Source: Chloroflexota bacterium
Lineage (GTDB): Bacteria > Chloroflexota > Limnocylindria > Limnocylindrales > CSP1-4
Direction: 5' to 3'
Assembly: GCA_021812735.1 (NCBI GenBank)
Contig: JAKAMV010000056.1
Span: 1-21,775 of the forward strand
Length of the DNA stretch: 21,775 nucleotides
Below the pieces are notes generated by a model. That model saw only the letters and a list, made by a program, of their open reading frames with translations. It made no database searches and was not told the origin of the DNA. Positions 14,039 through 20,742 of the stretch are shown here, in pieces. The stretch's first letter is position 1; each line of letters starts with the position of its first letter. The translations under genes and the position numbers were made by a program.

Positions 14039-15177
14039 GGCGCCACCTCCGCTCCCGCGAGCAGGCGGCGGCCGAGGCGGAGCACCTCGCGCAGCTCGGC
14101 CGCGTCGCGCTCGGCGTCGGCGTCGCCCGACGCCTCGAGCTCGGCGATGCGGCCCTCCACGTCGCGGATGAACGCGCCGGAGATCGTCTCGGGGGGAGGT
14201 AGGGCGCCCTCCGTCAACGGCGGCCGGCTCCGATCATCGATGCGAACGTGGAGGTAGGCGCCCCGGAGCGCATCCTCGACGGCTGCCGGGTCCAGCTCGA
14301 GGCTGTCCGGGCGATCACCCACCACCTGGACGTCGAGCACGAGCTCGGGGTCTGCCGCCGCGCGCAGGCGGTCGACCAGCGAGGCCTGCGACTCGATCGA
14401 CGCGCCATCCACCTCGAGGGCACGGTGCCAGGCAGACCCCACGACTCGAGTCGCCACGGCGACGTGCTTGGCGGCCCCGCGCTCCTCGAGGGTCACGAGG
14501 CCGACCGTGCCGGGAGCGTCGCGGTCCACGGTCACCTGCTCCGGCGACCCCGGCACCGCCCACGTGGTCCCGCCAGCGCGGCCGGTGGAGGCGACGTGGT
14601 CGTGGCCGAGGGCGACGAAGTCCAGGCCGCTCGCCTCGAGCGCCGCCTCGGTGACCCGGCCGGCTCCCTCCCCGGGCGCCGCGTGCAGCATGCCGATCCG
14701 CCACGCGGTCGGCGCCAGCGCCGCGGTGTCGATGCTCGCGAACACCCCCGACGGGGGCCGCGACGGGTCCGCCGGCCCGACCACCACCGCATTGAGCGAG
14801 TCCAGGCGGACGACCGGTGCCTCGGGCGTCAGCACTGCCACCATCCCGCCCCCAGCCAGCGCAGGGATGTCGTGGGCGCGGTACACCGAGGAGCGGGTGT
14901 AGGCGTCATGGTCGCCAGGCAACAGGACCACGCGGATCCGCGCCGTCGCCAGGCGTGTCAGCTCCGATGCCGCCCGCTCCACGGTCCGGCGGGACGCGGT
15001 GTTGGCGTCGAACAGGTCGCCCGAGATGAGCACCGCGCCGACGTGCTCGGCCAGCGCGAGGTCCACGGCCGCGCGGAGGGCGGCGTGCTGCCGCTCGCGA
15101 AGCGCTGCCGCCGCCTCGCCAAGGTCCTCGTGGCGCGCCCCGAGGTGGACGTCCGCCATGTGCAGCAGCCGGAGCAT
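14035..15177 (-). CDS. SbcD/Mre11/YhaO-like metallophosphoesterase nuclease
   Basis: A 380-residue calcineurin-like phosphoesterase with the Mre11 motif series: MADVHLG (D9, H11), ISGDLFDAN (51-59), LLPGDHDAY (86-93), GMLHAAPG and ALGHDHVA. These residues bind two metal ions for exonuclease or endonuclease action on DNA ends. The C-terminal part is acidic and alpha-helical and may dock on the ATPase. The frame extends further upstream to 15435, but that part is low-complexity; the ATG at 15177 begins right at the conserved fold (LRLLHMADVHLG), with GAGG and GGGAGG upstream. It overlaps the YhaN-like ATPase by four bases. SbcD-SbcC is the other comparison, but the partner's size and membrane hairpin favour YhaO-YhaN. 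Confidence 0.9.
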   Translation of the reverse strand: MLRLLHMADVHLGARHEDLGEAAAALRERQHAALRAAVDLALAEHVGAVLISGDLFDANTASRRTVERAASELTRLATARIRVVLLPGDHDAYTRSSVYRAHDIPALAGGGMVAVLTPEAPVVRLDSLNAVVVGPADPSRPPSGVFASIDTAALAPTAWRIGMLHAAPGEGAGRVTEAALEASGLDFVALGHDHVASTGRAGGTTWAVPGSPEQVTVDRDAPGTVGLVTLEERGAAKHVAVATRVVGSAWHRALEVDGASIESQASLVDRLRAAADPELVLDVQVVGDRPDSLELDPAAVEDALRGAYLHVRIDDRSRPPLTEGALPPPETISGAFIRDVEGRIAELEASGDADAERDAAELREVLRLGRRLLAGAEVAP

Positions 15178-15407
15178 GCGCCTCGCCGCCTCCCTGTCTA
15201 CCCCTGCCGGCGACGCGATCGCACCGGCTCCGTCGTGCGCGCGGCGGGCCAACCGGGCCCCGCGTGCGGCCTCCCTCGCCCCGGCCCGACGACCGACCGC
15301 GAAGACGGTCAGCAGCAGGCGGGACCGGGTCAGTCGCCAGCGGGACCCGGCCGCGAGCCGGGCGCCCCCATCGCTCCCGGTCGCGCCGCCGAATCTCCGG
15401 GCACATT

Positions 15408-15426
15408 GTGACAGGTCGTCTGTCAC
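15408..15426. promoter_or_regulatory. Perfect 7-bp inverted repeat, possible operator
   Basis: GTGACAG and CTGTCAC flank a 5-base spacer GTCGT. The symmetry and spacing suit a dimeric regulator. It is 231 bases from the nuclease start and 339 from the zinc-ribbon start, so either could be the target; a short hairpin is the alternative. Confidence 0.4.
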
Positions 15427-15545
15427 GGGCCGCAATGAGCTTGCTCTTGGACCTGCCCCGGTTTCGCGGACCGCACCGCTGGCCGCCGCCCGTTTCGGTC
15501 AGGGAGCGCCCAGGAGCGCCGCCGGGCCGGCTCGGGGACGGTCAG

Positions 15546-15575
15546 GGCCGTTGCAGCGCGATCACGGCCGTTGCA
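15546..15575 (+). repeat. Two direct copies of GGCCGTTGCA, 20 bp apart
   Basis: GGCCGTTGCA at 15546-15555 and again at 15566-15575. The 20-bp period is about two helical turns, so both copies face the same side of DNA, as expected for a regulator binding site upstream of the zinc-ribbon gene. Confidence 0.5.
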
Positions 15576-15750
15576 ACGAAGGCTTAACGCGTGGACCCGC
15601 GGGCCGCGGTGTACGGTGGCCTTCACCACCATCGGTGCGGCCGATCCTGGAAAGAGCCTGGATTCCGCGGCCGTGGTCCGGCTGACTCCCCGCCGGCTCT
15701 CGCGTCCCGAGAATCGATTCCTGGCGGCGCGCACCCGTAGCCGCGCCTGG

Positions 15751-15756
15751 GAGGAG
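15751..15756 (+). promoter_or_regulatory. Ribosome binding site of the zinc-ribbon gene
   Basis: GAGGAG eight bases before the GTG at 15765. It favours that GTG over the in-frame ATG at 15786. Confidence 0.65.
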
Positions 15757-15764
15757 CTGCTGGC

Positions 15765-16103
15765 GTGACCTATGTCGATCGGACGATGATCTGCGTCGAT
15801 TGCGGTGTGGAGTTCGTCCACTCCGCCGCGGACCAGGAGTACTACGCACAGAAGGGGTTCACGTCCGACCCGAAACGCTGTGCCTCCTGCCGGGCCTACC
15901 GCCGGGCGACTCGAGAGGGCTCGGGCGACGACCGCGCGTCGGGAGGCCCGCGCGGCTACGAGCGCGCCGAGGAGCGCGCGGCCCGCGAGTACTTCGTGGC
16001 CATCTGCACCAGCTGCGGCAACCAGGCGCAGGTGCCGTTCAAGCCGCGCATGGACAAGCCCGTCTACTGCAGCGACTGCTACCGGCAGGTCAAGCCCGAC
16101 TGA
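15765..16103 (+). CDS. Small double zinc-ribbon protein
   Basis: A 112-residue protein with two four-cysteine zinc-binding units: C10/C13 with C39/C42 (MICVDCG, KRCASCRAYRR), and C81/C84 with C102/C105 (ICTSCGNQ, VYCSDCYRQ). An Arg/Gly-rich linker joins them. This is the probable zinc-ribbon family seen widely in Chloroflexota and some other phyla; its function is not established, though the basic linker suits RNA or DNA binding. The GTG start is chosen for its GAGGAG site. The gene appears monocistronic, with repeats and a long upstream region that may regulate it, and it converges on the S51-family gene. Confidence 0.88.
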   Translation: MTYVDRTMICVDCGVEFVHSAADQEYYAQKGFTSDPKRCASCRAYRRATREGSGDDRASGGPRGYERAEERAAREYFVAICTSCGNQAQVPFKPRMDKPVYCSDCYRQVKPD

Positions 16104-16130
16104 GCTGCCCTCGCCCAGGAGGCTGCGACG

Positions 16131-16159
16131 GCCGGCCCCATTGGGGCGCGGGCGCCGGC
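16131..16159. terminator. Possible terminator between convergent zinc-ribbon and S51 genes
   Basis: GCCCC (16135-16139) pairs with GGGGC (16143-16147) over a 3-base loop, with outer GCCGGC copies at 16131-16136 and 16154-16159. It sits 28 bases after the zinc-ribbon stop. No T-run is seen. Confidence 0.35.
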
Positions 16160-16189
16160 AACCGGATGCGCGCTGGGCCCACGACCGTC

Positions 16190-16912
16190 CTAGGCCCGGA
16201 ACGCCTCGCCGCGGCGGAACCGCTCGCGCCGGCGGCCGCGCCACACGGTTACCCGGCCGGCCCCGTAGACCTGCCAGGAGCCGTTGCGCCCGACGACAGC
16301 TGTGTGCTCGTCGATCCCGAACGAGACGCTGCCGCGCGGCGCCTGGAGCGCGATGCAGGCGGAGAACGCCTCCGGCACCGCGTCGTAGTGGGGCAGCACG
16401 ACCACGCCGTCGACCATGCCCAGCGCCGGCTGCCAGCGCATCGGGAACGGCATCGGGAACGGCAGCCTCGGGAGCGACCAGAAGCTCATCGACCGCCCGA
16501 CCAACGCCATGGCGCCGGCTGAGCACCCGGCCATCACCGCCCCGCGGTCATTCGCGGCCACGAGCGCGGCCCCGAGCGGCGACCCGTGGAGCACGCGCAG
16601 CAGGTGGCGGGGATCGCCGCCCGAGAGGTAGACCAGGTCAGCCTCGCCCACGGCCTGCAGGAACCCTGCGTCATGGCCGTCGTCGACGGTCCGGACGAGC
16701 ACCGGCTCCACCTCGGCGCCCAGCGCGGAGAAGTGCGCAACGCCCTGCTCCGCCCACGCCAGGAACACCGCCTCGCCGTCGTTGGCCGAAGCGGTGGGCA
16801 GGATGGCCACGCGCGGGCGAGGACGACCGGTGGCGGCGAGCAGGCTGCGGTCGAACTCGACCATGGTGTCCAGGAACTCGCCGGCTCCGACGAGCGCTAC
16901 AGGCCCGCGCAT
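16190..16912 (-). CDS. Peptidase S51 / cyanophycinase-like protein
   Basis: A 240-residue type-1 glutamine-amidotransferase-like protein of the S51 family (dipeptidase E, cyanophycinase). It has VALVGAGEFLD at the start, VAILPTASAN (35-44), LVYLSGGDPRHLL (93-105), the nucleophile elbow MAGCSAGAMAL with Ser131, VVLPHYDAVPEAF and FGIDEHTAVVG. Family members cut peptides next to acidic residues or hydrolyse cyanophycin; the substrate here is not known. The ATG at 16912 is preferred over 16924 because TATGCT ends seven bases before it and no ribosome site precedes either. No signal peptide, so cytosolic. Confidence 0.87.
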   Translation of the reverse strand: MRGPVALVGAGEFLDTMVEFDRSLLAATGRPRPRVAILPTASANDGEAVFLAWAEQGVAHFSALGAEVEPVLVRTVDDGHDAGFLQAVGEADLVYLSGGDPRHLLRVLHGSPLGAALVAANDRGAVMAGCSAGAMALVGRSMSFWSLPRLPFPMPFPMRWQPALGMVDGVVVLPHYDAVPEAFSACIALQAPRGSVSFGIDEHTAVVGRNGSWQVYGAGRVTVWRGRRRERFRRGEAFRA

Positions 16913-16919
16913 GGCCCGC

Positions 16920-16925
16920 AGCATA
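16920..16925 (-). promoter_or_regulatory. Possible -10 element of the S51 gene, leaderless arrangement
   Basis: TATGCT on minus, seven bases before the ATG at 16912, without a ribosome site between. Confidence 0.5.
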
Positions 16926-17155
16926 GAGGAGAAACGCCGGGCGCCCCCGCGGCGGGTAGACGGGTCCGGCACACCCGGACACGCCGTCCTGCAGGCGGGC
17001 CTCGCGCGCCGGCTGCCCCCCCCGAGGACGGGCCCGCCGATGCCGTCCCCTCGGCGGCCGGGTTCCGCCGCGTCGCGGACCGCTCGTCGACGCGGCTGCT
17101 GCCAACCTGCCCGACGCGGTGATGGACTACCTGCCCCGCAACATCGTGGCGATCC

Positions 17156-17201
17156 GGGGCCCATCGGCCCCTTCCAGGGGGCGATGGCGGCCGCGCCATC
17201 G
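17156..17201. other. Two consecutive perfect hairpins
   Basis: GGGGCC-CATC-GGCCCC (17156-17171) is followed ten bases later by CGATGGCG-GCCG-CGCCATCG (17182-17201), an 8-bp stem with a GNNG-type tetraloop. They lie far from any gene end, so a terminator role for known genes is not obvious; a structured RNA or the end of a decayed transcription unit is possible. Confidence 0.4.
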
Positions 17202-17409
17202 GGTCCGGCGAGCCGCTCGTGGGTCGATCGCGCGCGGCTGGCCCTGGCGACACGCCCGCCGCGGACGCTGTCTCCGCAACGGATTGCCAGACAGCCATCC
17301 GATGACTGCTAGCCGAGGATCGGGCCCCAGTTGGACCGGTCCGCCTGGCTACGAGTCACCCCGAGACTGAATGGCGCGAAATCGGCCCAGCCACCCGCCT
17401 TGCATCCAC

Positions 17410-17451
17410 TCCGCGAATGGACGGCGCAGATCCGCGAATGGACGGCGCAGA
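17410..17451. repeat. Exact 21-bp tandem duplication
   Basis: A 21-bp unit beginning TCCGCGAATGG is repeated twice without change (17410-17430, 17431-17451), downstream of the metallo-hydrolase stop and outside coding sequence. Confidence 0.8.
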
Positions 17452-17516
17452 CCGACGCGGGGCGGGCCCGATGCCGTTCCAGCGGCTTGCCCGAGGGTCG
17501 TCGGTCAGCCGCCGAG

Positions 17517-18065
17517 TCACCGCTCCACCCGGAACGGGCCGCCGTGGCCCGGGATCACGATGTCCGCCGCCGCCAGGAGGCGCGCCCGCGACGCCTCGAG
17601 CGCAGCCTGGTCGTCGCCCCGCGGGTCCTCCTCGGGGGTGCGGTCGGCGTGCCACCAGGCGTGGGTCATCGCGTACACCGCGTCGTGCGCCTCGACGATC
17701 AGCGACGCGTCCTCGTTGGTGTGGCCGGGCGTCAGCCACAGCTGCGCGTGCGGCGAGAGGTGATGGCCGTCGCCGTCGTGGTCGAGCCACTGGTCGCCGA
17801 TGTAGCGCGCCCAGAAGTCCACCACCTCGGCGTTGGGAAACAGCGCGATGTTGACCGTGTGGTCCGGGTGGTGGTGGGACAGGAACACATGCGTCACGGA
17901 CTCGGGCGGCACGCCCAGAGCGGCGAGCGGATCGGTGATCAGCGAGCGCGACTTCACCATGCCGGGGTCCACGATGATCCGCGCATCGCCATCCTGGACG
18001 AGCACGATCGACGAGCCGACGCCGCCGTGGGTATACCCGGCGTGGAGCAGGTGGACGCTGGCCAT
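17517..18065 (-). CDS. Metallo-beta-lactamase-fold hydrolase
   Basis: A 182-residue protein of the metallo-beta-lactamase superfamily, shorter than class B lactamases or glyoxalase II. Metal ligands are visible: HHHPDH (64-69, the H-x-H-x-D-H motif), His115 in LTPGHTNED, and His174 in IPGHGGPF; Asp or His around 131-137 may complete the site. Its compact form resembles the MBLAC1-like group. Cytosolic; substrate unknown, so a lactonase, thioesterase or nuclease cannot be separated. ATG at 18065 is fixed by AGGAG (18073-18077) seven bases upstream; an in-frame ATG further up has no such site. It is divergent from the amidohydrolase gene and may share its control region. Confidence 0.88.
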   Translation of the reverse strand: MASVHLLHAGYTHGGVGSSIVLVQDGDARIIVDPGMVKSRSLITDPLAALGVPPESVTHVFLSHHHPDHTVNIALFPNAEVVDFWARYIGDQWLDHDGDGHHLSPHAQLWLTPGHTNEDASLIVEAHDAVYAMTHAWWHADRTPEEDPRGDDQAALEASRARLLAAADIVIPGHGGPFRVER

Positions 18066-18123
18066 GGGCGCACTCCTGTGCATGGGCAGCGGCGTTCGGC
18101 GCCGCGGAGCCCGGGGCACGAAG

Positions 18124-18154
18124 CCTACGCGGCGGGGCGGGCCCGCCTACGCGG
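18124..18154. promoter_or_regulatory. Direct repeats and palindrome in the divergent control region
   Basis: CCTACGCGG occurs at 18124-18132 and 18146-18154, 22 bp apart, and between them lies the 12-bp palindrome GGCGGGCCCGCC (18136-18147). The elements are in the 148-base gap between divergently transcribed hydrolase genes, so a shared operator is plausible. Confidence 0.35.
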
Positions 18155-18200
18155 GCGGCCACGGGGCGCAACGGGGCCGCGAACCAGCGCATCGCACGCG

Positions 18201-18206
18201 CATGCT
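18201..18206 (+). promoter_or_regulatory. Possible weak -10 element of the amidohydrolase gene
   Basis: CATGCT ends seven bases before the ATG at 18214. It matches the -10-like hexamer upstream of the S51 gene except for its first base. It would make the second ATG of the open frame (18214, not 18202) the start of a leaderless message. Confidence 0.3.
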
Positions 18207-18213
18207 GCCGACC

Positions 18214-19857
18214 ATGTCGATTGCCGAGCACGCCGACCTCGTCCTGATCGGGGGACGGCTCTTCACCGCCGACGGCGCCGGCTCGTGGGCCCGCGCCATG
18301 GCCGTCCGCGGCGGACGCATCACTGCGGTGGGCCCCGATGCCGCCGCGACGCCGATGATCGGGCCGCGCACGCGGGTCATCGATCTGCGGGGCCGCACCG
18401 TCACGCCCGGCTTCGGCGACTCGCACGTCCACCCCACGCACGGCGGCCTCGCCCGGATCCGCTGCGAACTCCACGAGGTGCGCGGGAGGGAGCGATACCT
18501 CGAGATCATCGCGGCCTACGCGGCCTCGCACCCGGACGTCGAGTGGATCCTGGGCGGCGGCTGGTCGCTGGCCGACTTCCCGGGCGGCGTGCCGCGCCGC
18601 GAGGACCTCGACCGCGTGGTCCCCGACCGGCCGGTCTACCTGCCCAACCGCGACGGCCACGATGTCTGGCTGAACACCCGGGCGCTCGAGCTGGCGGGGA
18701 TCACGAAGGACACGCCCGACCCGGCGCACGGCCGCATCGCCCGCGCCCCCGACGGGACGCCGCTGGGCACCCTGCACGAGGGCGCCTCGGCGCTGGTCGA
18801 GCCGCTGCTGCCGGCGACGACGGAGGCCGACCTCCGCGAGGCCCTGCTCGAGAGCCAGCGCTACCTGCACAGCCTGGGCATCACCAACTGGCAGGATGCC
18901 TGGCTGTCGCCGATCGACCAGGCGGCGTACCTGGCCCTCGCCGCGTCCGGCGAGCTCACCGCGCGCGTAGTGGGCGCGCACTGGTGGGAGCGCGATCGCG
19001 GCGTCGAGCAGGTCGAGGAGATGGTCGAGCGGCGGTCCGACGGCCGGCTCGGCGGATTCAACGCCACCAGCGTCAAGCTGATGGTCGACGGGATCGTCGA
19101 GAACCACACCGCGTCCATGCTCGACCCGTACCTCGACGGCCACGGCCACGCCACCGCGAACCGCGGCATGGACTTCATCGACCCCGAGCTGCTCAAGCAG
19201 GCGGTGGTCAGGCTCGACGCCCTCGGGTTCCAGCCGCACTTCCACGCCCTCGGCGACCGCGCGGTCCGCCAGGCGCTCGACGCGGTGGAGGCCGCCCGCC
19301 TCGCCAACGGCTGGACCGACACGCGGCCGACCCTCGCGCACATCCAGGTGGTCCACCCCGACGACATCCCGCGCTTCCGCCAGCTCGGCGCGCTGCCGAA
19401 CGCCCAGCCGTTGTGGGCCGCCGAGGAGGCGCAGATGACGGAGCTCACGCTGCCGTTCCTGAGCGCAGAGGCGGCCGCGCACCAGTACCCGTTCCGCTCG
19501 CTGCTGCGCCAGGGCGCAACGCTGGTGATGGGCTCGGACTGGTCGGTCTCCACGCCCAATCCGATGCTCGAGATGGAGGTGGCGGTCAGCCGGGTCTCGC
19601 CCGAGATGCGGCGGGCGGCGCCCTTCCTCCCCGACGAGCGGATCTCGCTGGCCGAGGCGCTGCGCGCGTTCACCGCGGGCTCGGCCCACGCTCAGCACCT
19701 TGACGAGGCCGGCACGCTCGAGGCCGGCAAGCTGGCCGACTTCGCGATCCTGGACCGCGACCTGTTCGACCGGGGCGCCGGCGCGATCGGCGACGCACGT
19801 GTGCTCGCCACGTTCGTCGAGGGCGTCGCCGTCTACGAGGCGCCCGGGCTGGACTGA
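18214..19857 (+). CDS. YtcJ-like amidohydrolase
   Basis: A 547-residue amidohydrolase-superfamily enzyme of the YtcJ/AepA type. In order: ADLVLIGGRLFTAD and GGRITAVG (composite beta-sandwich), GFGDSHVHPTHGG with the metal-binding H-x-H (71-73), KLMVDGIVENHTASML, PHFHALGDRAVRQALDAVE, LAHIQVVHPDDIPRF, the metal Asp in MGSDWSVSTPNP, and the C-terminal AGTLEAGKLADFAILDRDLF. Such enzymes hydrolyse amides, formamides or related C-N bonds; the substrate is unknown. The frame is open far upstream, but conserved sequence begins at the ATGs 18202/18214; the latter is chosen on promoter spacing. No signal peptide. It diverges from the metallo-hydrolase gene. Confidence 0.9.
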   Translation: MSIAEHADLVLIGGRLFTADGAGSWARAMAVRGGRITAVGPDAAATPMIGPRTRVIDLRGRTVTPGFGDSHVHPTHGGLARIRCELHEVRGRERYLEIIAAYAASHPDVEWILGGGWSLADFPGGVPRREDLDRVVPDRPVYLPNRDGHDVWLNTRALELAGITKDTPDPAHGRIARAPDGTPLGTLHEGASALVEPLLPATTEADLREALLESQRYLHSLGITNWQDAWLSPIDQAAYLALAASGELTARVVGAHWWERDRGVEQVEEMVERRSDGRLGGFNATSVKLMVDGIVENHTASMLDPYLDGHGHATANRGMDFIDPELLKQAVVRLDALGFQPHFHALGDRAVRQALDAVEAARLANGWTDTRPTLAHIQVVHPDDIPRFRQLGALPNAQPLWAAEEAQMTELTLPFLSAEAAAHQYPFRSLLRQGATLVMGSDWSVSTPNPMLEMEVAVSRVSPEMRRAAPFLPDERISLAEALRAFTAGSAHAQHLDEAGTLEAGKLADFAILDRDLFDRGAGAIGDARVLATFVEGVAVYEAPGLD

Positions 19858-20050
19858 CGCCGCTCAGCGCGGGACTGGTCGCCGGGATCAGCGGCCATCC
19901 GGACCCTCTCGCCCGTGCCCGGCAGGGACAGGAATCGGGCCCCATCTGCTCGCGGAAACCCTGCCAGGGAGCTCGGCGACGTCCAGTGCCCTTCGTGGTG
20001 TCGCCGGATCCCCTGACGGGAGCACAACGGCGCGTCGGCGTCGATTCCTA

Positions 20051-20080
20051 TCCCTGGCTGGCGACTCCCTGGCTGGCGAC
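20051..20080. repeat. Exact 15-bp tandem duplication
   Basis: TCCCTGGCTGGCGAC repeated twice (20051-20065, 20066-20080) in the 273-base gap between the convergent amidohydrolase and mobA-like genes. The gap holds no recognisable gene; GGCAGGG (19921-19927) and CCCTGCC (19959-19965) are a long-looped inverted pair that might end transcription. Confidence 0.75.
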
Positions 20081-20130
20081 GTCCGCGCGCGGGCCGTCGG
20101 CCGGGCTCGGGCAGCGAACGCCCGTCGCCG

Positions 20131-20742
20131 TCAACGCCCGCGCAGATCGCCTCGGGTGTCGACGTCGCGGAGGGTACGGGCGTCGGGGTCGAGCGCGTGC
20201 CACGCGGCGGCGGGGACGGTCGTCGACGGCACGCGCGCCGGCACGCCGCGGAGCGCCCGGCGGCCCTCGGCCAGCAGCGCGGCAGCGGCGGGTCCGACGA
20301 TCGCGGGCCGGAGTGCCATCGGCAGGCTGGCGGGCGGATCGGCCTCGAGCGTGGCGGCGCCGAGGGAGGGGTCCGGATCGAGCGCCGCGACCAGCACCTC
20401 GAGCACCGCCGGCACCAGCGACGGCATGTCGCCCCCGACGAGGACGGCCCGCTCGATCCCGGTCGGGAGCACGACCAGCCCGGCAGCCAGCCCGGCGAGC
20501 GGCCCCTGGTGAGCGGCCGGGTCGCGGGCGACGAGCACCTTTGCGCGAACGCCCGGCAGCGGCGGGACCTCGGCGTCGGGCGCGAGCACGGTCACGATCG
20601 TCCCGGCCACCTCGTCCACGGCGGCCAGCGCGTGGTGGAGGAGGGGCCGTCCGTCGAGCTCGGCCGCCAGCTTGTCGCCGCCGAAGCGGAACGACGCACC
20701 GCCGGCGAGGACGATCGCCGCCGTCGCGTCGCGCGCGCTCAC
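20131..20742 (-). CDS. MobA-like molybdenum cofactor guanylyltransferase (NTP transferase)
   Basis: A 203-residue nucleotidyltransferase. The start has the MobA/GlmU-type loop AAIVLAGGASFRFGGDKLA (about 9-27), with G-G-x-S-x-R-x-G-x-D-K as expected, PLAGLAAGL in the middle, VGGDMPSL holding the metal-binding Asp, and a C-terminal TLRDVDTRGDL that matches the D-x-D-T-x-x-D-L ending of MobA. MobA joins GMP to molybdopterin to form the bis-MGD cofactor. CofC or MocA-type cytidylyltransferases are the alternative, since this superfamily is broad. Its ATG overlaps the SelB stop by four bases, so the two are made together, fitting a molybdenum- and selenium-dependent enzyme elsewhere. Confidence 0.8.
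   Translation of the reverse strand: MSARDATAAIVLAGGASFRFGGDKLAAELDGRPLLHHALAAVDEVAGTIVTVLAPDAEVPPLPGVRAKVLVARDPAAHQGPLAGLAAGLVVLPTGIERAVLVGGDMPSLVPAVLEVLVAALDPDPSLGAATLEADPPASLPMALRPAIVGPAAAALLAEGRRALRGVPARVPSTTVPAAAWHALDPDARTLRDVDTRGDLRGR

Larger units (their letters stand above)
15178..15764. other. Gene-free divergent intergenic region with repeats
   Basis: A 587-base gap between the divergent nuclease and zinc-ribbon genes. Open frames give only low-complexity translations. It holds a 19-base inverted repeat (15408-15426) and two direct 10-base repeats (15546-15555, 15566-15575), listed separately. The last 150 bases before the zinc-ribbon gene contain several imperfect inverted repeats and could form a structured leader. 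Confidence 0.5.
16913..17516. other. Gene-free region with hairpins, a possible decayed coding fragment and a tandem repeat
   Basis: 604 bases with no convincing gene. On plus, about 17090-17170 reads LVDAAAANLPDAVMDYLPRN and IVAIRG, protein-like but unrecognised and without start or continuation, so possibly a decayed gene. Two perfect hairpins follow at once (17156-17171 and 17182-17201), and a 21-bp tandem duplication lies at 17410-17451. Confidence 0.45.

Noticed and set aside
11204..14257. Plus-strand open frame of about 1000 codons opposite the YhaN-like and EamA genes
   Set aside because: The minus strand carries clear Walker and helix motifs; the plus translation is repetitive and motif-free.
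15178..15435. N-terminal extension of the YhaO-like nuclease
   Set aside because: Low-complexity residues without resemblance to the family; the conserved fold begins at the ATG at 15177.
15436..15587. 50-codon plus-strand frame beginning MSLLLDLPRF
   Set aside because: No ribosome site and no recognisable domain; it overlaps the direct-repeat region.
17356..19698. Minus-strand open frame of about 780 codons opposite the amidohydrolase
   Set aside because: Shadow of the YtcJ-like gene and, at its other end, of the metallo-hydrolase.
19858..20130. Possible selenocysteine tRNA near selB
   Set aside because: A TCGATTC-like segment near 20040 lacks flanking complementary arms, and no cloverleaf could be built on either strand.
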